From an uncultured Oscillospiraceae bacterium (GTDB taxonomy: Bacteria > Bacillota > Clostridia > Oscillospirales > Oscillospiraceae), in contig CAKTQE010000059.1 in assembly GCA_934593275.1 (NCBI GenBank), positions 1 through 13,551 of the forward strand: a stretch of DNA of 13,551 bases. Reading direction: 5' to 3'. Position numbers and translations under genes: made by a program. The notes below the pieces were generated by a model. That model was not told the origin of the DNA. It searched no databases and was given only the letters and a program-made list of their open reading frames with translations. Shown piece after piece: positions 8,561 through 13,551 of this stretch (positions are counted from its first letter, which is position 1; the number at the start of each line of letters is the position of its first letter).

Positions 8561-9949
8561 ATGAAAAATCGCAACCGTGTCAGTCTGTTTAATATTCTCA
8601 GCACCTGTCTGCTCTACGGCATTTCCTTTTTTACCGCCCCGCTGTTTTCCCGGCTTTTGGGTACAGATGGCTACGGAGCCGTGGCCAACTATACGGTCTG
8701 GGTCAGTGTTTTGTCGGTGTCGGCCACACTGCTGACCTATGGCACCCTGGCCCCGGCCCTGGTGGAATACTCCGAAGAGGAGCAGAAAAAATACCAGTCC
8801 AGTGTCATGTTCCTGTCGCTGTGTTCTTTTTTCACGGTAACGGTGCTGATCGCCCTGTTCCTGAGGCCCATCTCTCGGGGACTGCGGCTTTCGCCTTTCT
8901 TTATTTTTCTGATCCTCTTTCAGTCCATTGGCACCTTTGGCATCAACTTTATGAATACCAAGCTGACCTACGAGATGAAAGCAGGGAAAAACCTGATCCT
9001 CTCTGTGGGTACCAGTCTGGCCACCCTGGCCATTTCTCTGGTGCTGGTGCTGCTGCTGCCTCAGGAGGTCAAGCACTATGGCCGCATTGTGGGCATTGCC
9101 GTGGTTTACGGCTTTCTGGGTCTTGGCATGTGTCTGTCCATTCTCCGGGGGGGCAAGACCTTTTATGTACCCGCCTACTGGAAATTCTGCGTTCCCCTGG
9201 CCATCCCTTTGGTATTTTACAATCTGGCAGACCTGCTGCTTGGCCACAGTGACGTGGTGATGCTGCGGCAGCTCCTGGATCAAAGCACCAGCGGCATTTA
9301 TAACTACGGCTACCAGCTGGGTACCATCCTTTTTACCCTTTTTAACGCCCTGAATAACTCCTGGGTGGCCTTTTTCTACGCAGACTACAAACAGGGCAAA
9401 ACCCAGGATGTCCAGCGGCAAAGCCGGAATTTCTTAGAGCTTTTCACCGTCCTCAGCGCCGGATTCATCCTGCTGTGCCGGGAAGTTTACATGCTCTATG
9501 CCCGGCAGGATTTCTGGGCCGCCACAGGTCTGGTCCCCCTCTTTGCCGTCAGCCACTACCTGACTTTCCTGGGGACCTTCCCCGCCAATTACGAATACTA
9601 CCATAAGAAAATGAAAATAGGGGCCGCCGCCACCATCGTCTCCTGCCTTGTAAACATGGGGCTGAACCTGGTGCTAATTCCCAGAATGGGCAGTTCCGGA
9701 GCCGCCGTGGCAACGGTTTTGGCCCATGGCCTGCAATTTGCCATCCACCATGTATACACCAGGTTCTTCCTGGGGGGCAAGGACTATATTTTCAGGTTCC
9801 GGCTCTGGGGTCCTTACGCGCTGTCTTTTGCGGCGGTGCTGGGCCTGACTTACGGTCTTGCGGGGCTTCCCCTGCTGCGCTGGGGGCTGGGTGCCGCCTT
9901 AGGGCTATGGGAACTTCTTCGCATCCGGAAGCGGAAAGCACTGATATAA
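8561..9949 (+). CDS. wzx: Wzx-type polysaccharide flippase (MOP superfamily)
   Basis: This 462-residue integral membrane protein has about 12 or more hydrophobic segments. Wzx proteins flip the undecaprenyl-linked repeat unit across the cytoplasmic membrane before polymerisation. The N-terminus has TAPLFSRLLGTDGYG (25-39), the signature of the polysaccharide-biosynthesis flippase family. The C-terminal repeat shows NMGLNLVLIPRMGSSGAA (365-382), again typical. The first gap after the GT2 gene is nine bases. AAGGA at 8550-8554, overlapping the previous stop, lies six bases before ATG. Together with the polymerase gene at 3878 it defines a Wzx/Wzy route, not an ABC-transporter route. Confidence 0.93.
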   Translation: MKNRNRVSLFNILSTCLLYGISFFTAPLFSRLLGTDGYGAVANYTVWVSVLSVSATLLTYGTLAPALVEYSEEEQKKYQSSVMFLSLCSFFTVTVLIALFLRPISRGLRLSPFFIFLILFQSIGTFGINFMNTKLTYEMKAGKNLILSVGTSLATLAISLVLVLLLPQEVKHYGRIVGIAVVYGFLGLGMCLSILRGGKTFYVPAYWKFCVPLAIPLVFYNLADLLLGHSDVVMLRQLLDQSTSGIYNYGYQLGTILFTLFNALNNSWVAFFYADYKQGKTQDVQRQSRNFLELFTVLSAGFILLCREVYMLYARQDFWAATGLVPLFAVSHYLTFLGTFPANYEYYHKKMKIGAAATIVSCLVNMGLNLVLIPRMGSSGAAVATVLAHGLQFAIHHVYTRFFLGGKDYIFRFRLWGPYALSFAAVLGLTYGLAGLPLLRWGLGAALGLWELLRIRKRKALI

Positions 9950-9966
9950 GGAAAGAGGTGTCCGTT

Positions 9967-11091
9967 ATGCCGAAATTTTTGTTGACGGCCACGGTGGTCA
10001 AAACCCACGTTGCCCAATTTCATCTGCCCTGCCTGAAAATGCTAAAGTCCATGGGCTGGGAAACCGCCGTAGCGGCCAAAAATGACTATGCAAATCCCGC
10101 TGACTGCGTGATTCCCGGCTGTGACCGATTTTATCCCATCGACTTTGCCCGGAACCCCCTGAAACCCGCCAACTTCAAAGCTTACCGCTGCCTCCAAAAA
10201 ATCATTGAAGAAGAACACTTCGATGTGATCCACTGTCACACCCCCGTTGCCGCCATTCTCACCCGTCTGGCTGCCAGAAAGGCACGGAAACAGGGGTGTG
10301 AGGTCTTGTATACCGCCCACGGACTCCATTTTTTCAAGGGCGCGCCCCTGGTCAATTGGCTCCTTTACTTCCCGGCGGAATGGTTCTGTGCCTTTTTTAC
10401 GGATGTCCTTATCACCATCAATCAGGAAGATTATGCCTTTGCCCAAAAGCACCTCCACGCCAAATCTGTCCGTTATGTAAGGGGTGTGGGGGTGGACTTG
10501 GGGAAATTTCAGGACCACAGTGCAGAGCGTTCTGCCGTCCGGGCCTCTCTGGGCCTGGGGGATGGGGATTTTATGTTGCTGTCTGTGGCGGAAATGACCA
10601 AAAACAAAAATCACAAAATGATGTTGGAAGCCCTGGCCCAGCTGCCGGATCCTACAATTCATTTGATTTGCGCCGGTCAGGGCCAGGAACTGGAAAACAA
10701 CCGCAACCTGTCCAGCCGTCTGGGGCTTTCTGACCGGGTGCAGTTCCTGGGCTACCGGAAAGATGTCCCAAAGCTTTATGGTGCCGCCGATGCTTTTCTC
10801 TTTGTGTCCTTCCGGGAGGGCCTGTCCCTGTCTTTGATGGAGGCCATGAGCAGCCGTCTTCCCTCCATCGTCACCCCCATCCGGGGAAATACGGACCTGA
10901 TCACAGACGGCAAAGAGGGACTCTACGCCCAGCTGAACCCGGCTTCCATTGCCGCCGCCATCGGCACGCTTCGCCAGGACCCGGCACTGTGCCGCCGCCT
11001 TGGTCAGGCCGCGGGAGAAAAGATACAGGCCTTTGGCCTGAAAGAGGTTCTGGAAGAAATGCGCAAAATATACGAGGATATGGCACCTTGA
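9967..11091 (+). CDS. GT4-type glycosyltransferase, CapM/EpsD-like
   Basis: This 374-residue GT-B glycosyltransferase matches the CapM/EpsD-like subgroup of Gram-positive capsule and biofilm matrix operons. The N-terminus FLLTATVVKTHVAQFHLP (4-21) is characteristic. VIHCHTPVAAILTRLAAR (87-104) and YTAHGLHFFKGAP (115-127) are the other subgroup blocks. SVAEMTKNKNH (206-216) begins the donor domain, and FREGLSLSLMEAM (282-294) carries the ExxxxxxxE pair, E284 and E292. GAGGTG at 9955-9960 lies six bases before ATG 9967. An earlier in-frame start at 9907 would overlap the flippase gene and has no ribosome site. It is the last gene of the operon; no strong terminator follows, so transcription may continue into the regulator gene. 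Confidence 0.92.
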   Translation: MPKFLLTATVVKTHVAQFHLPCLKMLKSMGWETAVAAKNDYANPADCVIPGCDRFYPIDFARNPLKPANFKAYRCLQKIIEEEHFDVIHCHTPVAAILTRLAARKARKQGCEVLYTAHGLHFFKGAPLVNWLLYFPAEWFCAFFTDVLITINQEDYAFAQKHLHAKSVRYVRGVGVDLGKFQDHSAERSAVRASLGLGDGDFMLLSVAEMTKNKNHKMMLEALAQLPDPTIHLICAGQGQELENNRNLSSRLGLSDRVQFLGYRKDVPKLYGAADAFLFVSFREGLSLSLMEAMSSRLPSIVTPIRGNTDLITDGKEGLYAQLNPASIAAAIGTLRQDPALCRRLGQAAGEKIQAFGLKEVLEEMRKIYEDMAP

Positions 11092-11103
11092 CTGATTTCC
11101 CCA

Positions 11104-11130
11104 TTACAAATACAGCATTCTCTTTTGTAA
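11104..11130 (+). other. Inverted repeat TTACAAA-N13-TTTGTAA
   Basis: Perfect seven-base arms at 11104-11110 and 11124-11130 flank a 13-base spacer, between the operon's last stop codon and the regulator promoter. It is AT-rich and lacks a following T-run, so it is not a convincing terminator. A protein-binding site upstream of the promoter is possible. The repeat is visible; any role is speculation. Confidence 0.3.
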
Positions 11131-11156
11131 CAGTTGCCAAAAAATGCGATTTGCTC

Positions 11157-11185
11157 TTGCAATGGAGAGCTTTTTTTGCTATATT
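11157..11185 (+). promoter_or_regulatory. Sigma-A-type promoter of the TetR-family gene
   Basis: TTGCAA (11157-11162) and TATATT (11180-11185) are separated by exactly 17 bases, with a run of seven T residues in the spacer. Five of six bases match the -10 consensus (TATAAT) and four of six the -35 consensus (TTGACA). Transcription would begin near 11192-11194. This predicts a leader of about 38 bases before the ATC start, and rules out the ATG codons at 11144 and 11162 for this transcript. Confidence 0.6.
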
Positions 11186-11201
11186 CGATTTACACGTCAA
11201 A

Positions 11202-11213
11202 GGTCTATAGACC
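11202..11213. promoter_or_regulatory. Palindrome GGTCTATAGACC, candidate operator
   Basis: A perfect 12-base palindrome lies just after the predicted transcript start and two bases before the extended Shine-Dalgarno region. TetR-family repressors commonly bind palindromes overlapping their own promoter, so autoregulation is the natural reading. As RNA it could only form a tight, loopless hairpin, so DNA binding is more likely. No experimental basis exists here. Confidence 0.4.
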
Positions 11214-11215
11214 AG

Positions 11216-11222
11216 AAGGAGG
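11216..11222 (+). promoter_or_regulatory. Shine-Dalgarno AAGGAGG fixing an ATC start
   Basis: AAGGAGG is a near-perfect anti-16S match. Eight bases downstream, at 11231, the regulator's frame reads ATC GCA CTT. No ATG, GTG, TTG or CTG occurs in frame at any workable distance. Confidence 0.6.
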
Positions 11223-11230
11223 AGAGAAAA

Positions 11231-11914
11231 ATCGCACTTACAAGTCTAAGCGAGCCTACAAGGCAGCGCATTTTACAGGTCTGTGTGCGGCTGTTTCTGG
11301 AAAAAGGCTATAAAAAAACCACGATGAGCGAAATCCTGCGGGAAAGCGGCGTTTCCAACAGCAGCTTTCAGAATATTTTCAAGACCAAAGATGGGGTTCT
11401 TACGGAGCTGGTGGAGTTTATGTTCTCCTTTCAGTTCGGCTCTGCCCGTTCTGCCACGTCAAAGCTGCCCCCGGTATACCTCTATGCCGTGGAAACCGCC
11501 ATCCAGCTGACCCTTACGGAACTGAATGAAAATCTTCGGGAAATCTACGTTGAAGCCTATACCCAGCCTGCCATTGTAGAGATGATCCAGCGGAAAACCG
11601 CCCTGGAGTTACAGCAGATTTTCGGCAGCTATCTTCCCGACAGAACCGCCCAGGATTTTTATCTGCTGGATATTGGCTCCTCCGGCATGATGCGCAGCTA
11701 CATGGCCCATCCCTGTGACAACGAATTGACCCTGGAGAAAAAAATCTCCGGTTTCTTGCAGCTCAGCCTTAATGCCTACCACGTGCCATCGGAGGAGGTT
11801 CAGCAGGCCATCGCCTTTGTGTCCTCCATGGACATCCGGGGCATTTCGGAAAACGTCATGCACAAGCTGCTCCAGGCCCTGATGATGAAGTACCGGTTTA
11901 CCCTGTCAAAGTAA
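11231..11914 (+). CDS. TetR-family transcriptional regulator (probable ATC start)
   Basis: From ATC 11231 the product is 227 residues, normal for TetR-family repressors. RQRILQVCVRLFLEKGYKKTTMSEI would be helices 1-2 (residues 11-35 by number), and helices 2-3 of the helix-turn-helix span roughly 32-51, ending VSNSSFQNIFKTKDGVL (41-57). The C-terminal part (about 70-227) is a helical ligand-binding and dimerisation domain with no close match I recognise. Conventional starts at 11144 or 11162 would add 23-29 residues that are unlike the family. They would also lack a ribosome site and overlap the promoter. The gene sits 139 bases after the polysaccharide operon, on the same strand, with its own promoter and a candidate operator. 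It may regulate itself or the neighbouring operon; the effector is unknown. A G-to-C change or sequencing error in an original ATG is the main alternative explanation for the ATC. Confidence 0.85.
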   Translation: MALTSLSEPTRQRILQVCVRLFLEKGYKKTTMSEILRESGVSNSSFQNIFKTKDGVLTELVEFMFSFQFGSARSATSKLPPVYLYAVETAIQLTLTELNENLREIYVEAYTQPAIVEMIQRKTALELQQIFGSYLPDRTAQDFYLLDIGSSGMMRSYMAHPCDNELTLEKKISGFLQLSLNAYHVPSEEVQQAIAFVSSMDIRGISENVMHKLLQALMMKYRFTLSK

Positions 11915-11933
11915 ATTTCCACCGGTTATCATT

Positions 11934-11974
11934 CTGCGGTTGGAATGGCTTTGATTTTGCCATTTTGACCGCAG
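11934..11974 (+). other. Stable hairpin with G-U pairs in the tetR 3' region
   Basis: CTGCGGTTGGAATGGC (11934-11949) pairs with GCCATTTTGACCGCAG (11959-11974) around a nine-base loop. Seven and six Watson-Crick pairs flank three consecutive wobble pairs. The wobbles pair only in + strand RNA, since the - strand RNA would have A-C mismatches there. No T-run follows, so it is not itself a standard terminator. It may protect the 3' end of the regulator mRNA. Confidence 0.5.
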
Positions 11975-11986
11975 GTTCCTGTACCA

Positions 11987-12041
11987 ACGTAAAAGAATCC
12001 CCCTGCCGCTTTTTGACACGCGGCAGGGGATTTTTTTACGT
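11987..12041. terminator. Bidirectional rho-independent terminator
   Basis: CCCCTGCCGC (12000-12009) pairs with GCGGCAGGGG (12020-12029) around the ten-base loop TTTTTGACAC. On the + strand a run of seven T residues follows (12031-12037). On the - strand the stem is followed by ATTCTTTTACG, also T-rich. The symmetry continues outwards for about 11 bases with one mismatch and one bulged C at 11999. It ends transcription from both the regulator gene and rnc, which converge here. Confidence 0.92.
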
Positions 12042-12725
12042 TTATGCCTTGGGAAACAGCATGGCGATGGCCAGTCTGGCGGCCTCCTGTTCGGCCCGCT
12101 TTTTGCTGCGGCCTTCGCCTTGGCCTACTTCTTTGCCGTTGAGGGACACGCTTACTTCAAAATGCTTGTCGTGGTCCGGGCCGGTTTCGGCTACCAGCTT
12201 GTATGACAGCACCTGGTTCTTTTTCTGCTGCACCAGCTCTTGAAGCTTTGTCTTGTAATCCATGTTGTGCAGCTGGCTCACAGGAACCTCCACCAGAATG
12301 AACGTCTTGATAAAGTGCAGGGCAGCCTCCATGCCGCCGTCTAGGAAGCTAGCGGCAATGACGGACTCTACGGCATCTGCCAGAATGGACTCCCGGCTCC
12401 GGCCGCCGCCCTGTTCCTCGCCGTGGCCCAGGAGCAGATGCTGCCCCAGGTGTATTTTTTCCGCCACGCCTGCCAGGGTCTTTTCACAAACCATGTCTGC
12501 CCGCATCCGGGTCAGCTCCCCCTCCGGGCGGTCCGGGAAATTGCGGAACAGGTACTCTGCCACCAGCATACCCAGAATGCTGTCGCCCAAAAATTCCAGC
12601 CGCTCGTTGCTCAGCAGACTGTTGTGCCAACGCTCATTGGCATAGGAGGAGTGGGTCAGAGCGTTTTGCAGCAGGGAAATATTCTTAAAATGATAACCGA
12701 TTTCTTCTTCCATATCCTTAATCAT
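12042..12725 (-). CDS. rnc: Ribonuclease III
   Basis: This 227-residue enzyme cuts double-stranded RNA, including rRNA precursors, in the cytoplasm. The nuclease domain carries the signature NERLEFLGDSIL (40-51, with E41, E44 and D48). ADAVESVIAASFLDGG (116-131) supplies the second metal site residues D117 and E120. A double-stranded RNA-binding domain fills about 156-224, ending GRSKKRAEQEAARLAI (205-220). Length equals the usual bacterial size. The start is ATG 12725, with AAAGGAG at 12733-12739 (read on the - strand) seven bases upstream; the frame runs further upstream into plsX but without a sensible start. It overlaps the end of plsX by eight bases and is followed directly by the terminator, with no smc after it. 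Confidence 0.97.
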   Translation of the reverse strand: MIKDMEEEIGYHFKNISLLQNALTHSSYANERWHNSLLSNERLEFLGDSILGMLVAEYLFRNFPDRPEGELTRMRADMVCEKTLAGVAEKIHLGQHLLLGHGEEQGGGRSRESILADAVESVIAASFLDGGMEAALHFIKTFILVEVPVSQLHNMDYKTKLQELVQQKKNQVLSYKLVAETGPDHDKHFEVSVSLNGKEVGQGEGRSKKRAEQEAARLAIAMLFPKA

Positions 12726-13551
12726 CCGTTTGCTCCTTTGATTTTGCCAGAAGGGCCAGGGCCTCCTCCAGCTCCAGGGTAATATCGTTTTCCGCAGCCT
12801 CCATAGCCTGCCGGATGGCATTGCGGAAAGCCAGCCGGTCGGAAGCGCCGTGGGCCTTAATGACCGGCTTCTGAATGCCCAGAAGCTGGGTGCCGCCGAT
12901 TTCGTGATAATCCAGCAGCTTCATCATGTCCTTGACTCCGGAAGAGCAAAGCAGATACCCAAGCTTTGACAGGGCGTTTTTCTTAAACATCTTTTTCATC
13001 AGGCTGCCCACAAACATGGCAGTGCCTTCAATGGATTTAAGCAGTACATTTCCGGAAAATCCGTCGCAGACCACCACATCCACAGCCCCCAGAGGCACGT
13101 CTCTTGCCTCTACATTGCCCACAAAATTCAGCAGGCCCTTTTGGGCAGCATCGGTCAGCAGGGCATAGGCATCCTTTTGAAGCTGGGTACCCTTGGAGTC
13201 CTCGGTGCCGATGTTCAGAAGACCCACCTTGGGGTTTTCCACCCCCAGACGCTTCTTGGCGTAGGCTGCGCCAACCAGGCCAAACTGCAGCAGGAACTCC
13301 GGGGTACACTCGGCATTGGCACCGCAGTCTACGATCACGGTGTTGCCGCCCTTTTTATTGGGCATGGCAGGTCCCATAGAGGCCCGGCGAATGCCCTTGA
13401 TGCGCTTTACAAGCAGAGTCGCACCGGTCAGCAAGGCCCCGGTGGAACCGGCGGACACAAAGGCATCCCCCTGTCCCTGGGCCAGCATCCGCAGACCGAT
13501 CACCATGGAAGAGTTCTTCCGCTGGTGGATCACCTTGCTGGGGTCATCGTG
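12718..13551 (-). CDS. plsX: Phosphate acyltransferase PlsX (5' end beyond window)
   Basis: The visible 277 C-terminal residues match PlsX, a peripheral membrane enzyme that converts acyl-ACP to acyl phosphate for PlsY in phospholipid synthesis. The reading enters from the window edge in frame as HDDPSKVIHQRKNSS. QGDAFVSAGSTGALLTGATL is the characteristic block, followed by IKGIRRASMGPAMP, and then VDCGANAECTPEFLLQFG, where family members have a GAN motif. PlsX is about 330-350 residues, so roughly 55-70 N-terminal residues are missing. A GTG at 13533 lies inside the conserved region and is a valine codon, not the start. It forms an operon with rnc, whose Shine-Dalgarno site lies within the last codons of plsX. 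Confidence 0.97.
   Translation of the reverse strand, partial: HDDPSKVIHQRKNSSMVIGLRMLAQGQGDAFVSAGSTGALLTGATLLVKRIKGIRRASMGPAMPNKKGGNTVIVDCGANAECTPEFLLQFGLVGAAYAKKRLGVENPKVGLLNIGTEDSKGTQLQKDAYALLTDAAQKGLLNFVGNVEARDVPLGAVDVVVCDGFSGNVLLKSIEGTAMFVGSLMKKMFKKNALSKLGYLLCSSGVKDMMKLLDYHEIGGTQLLGIQKPVIKAHGASDRLAFRNAIRQAMEAAENDITLELEEALALLAKSKEQTDD

Noticed and set aside
8201..9421. Long open frame on the - strand (406 codons) opposite the GT2 and flippase genes
   Set aside because: It is Gln/Gly/His-rich with no motif, and mirrors hydrophobic codons of the flippase. It is a shadow.
11144..11230. Conventional ATG starts for the TetR-family gene at 11144 or 11162
   Set aside because: Neither has a Shine-Dalgarno site, both lie at or before the promoter, and the added residues do not resemble the family's N-terminus.
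12262..12782. Open + strand frames opposite rnc
   Set aside because: They are antisense shadows of a clearly identified gene, with no domain or ribosome site.

Overview
The window reads as chromosome from a fairly GC-rich Gram-positive anaerobe of the Clostridia, most likely an Oscillospirales-type gut commensal. This is inference from the tightly packed GCC/GGC-rich genes, the strong AAGGAGG-type ribosome binding sites, the protein flavours, and the plsX-rnc pair. No rRNA, tRNA, CRISPR array or mobile element is visible.

Region 1 (36-11091, + strand) is a ten-gene operon for a surface polysaccharide (exopolysaccharide or capsule) made by the Wzx/Wzy route. In order it encodes: a membrane phosphoglycosyltransferase that puts the first sugar phosphate on undecaprenyl phosphate; an NAD-dependent sugar epimerase/reductase; a WbuB-like GT4; a second GT4 with a cysteine-rich insert; a Wzy-like polymerase; two more GT4-type enzymes; a GT2 enzyme; a Wzx-type flippase; and a CapM/EpsD-like GT4. 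Genes overlap by 4-14 bases or are separated by 9-18 bases, so they are very probably co-transcribed and translationally coupled. With one initiating enzyme and six glycosyltransferases, the repeat unit could hold up to about seven sugars. Chain-length control, kinase and wall-attachment genes are absent and presumably lie upstream, as does the operon promoter.

Region 2 (11092-11914, + strand) is a TetR-family regulator with its own recognisable sigma-A promoter (17-base spacer). A perfect 12-base palindrome lies between the predicted transcript start and the Shine-Dalgarno site. The best-supported start codon is not ATG/GTG/TTG but ATC at 11231. The upstream ATG codons lie at or before the promoter and have no ribosome binding site.

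Region 3 (11915-12041) holds a 16-bp hairpin with three consecutive G-U pairs, then a strong bidirectional terminator between the converging tetR-type gene and rnc.

Region 4 (12042-13551, - strand) is core metabolism: plsX (phosphate acyltransferase, 5' end cut by the window edge) overlapping rnc (ribonuclease III) by 8 bases. The acpP gene often found between them is absent, and smc does not follow rnc. The polysaccharide locus therefore abuts a conserved housekeeping block.

I did not find a wholly new system. The most original features are the tetR leader (ATC start plus palindrome), the Shine-Dalgarno hairpin of the third gene, and the probably undescribed combination of glycosyltransferases.
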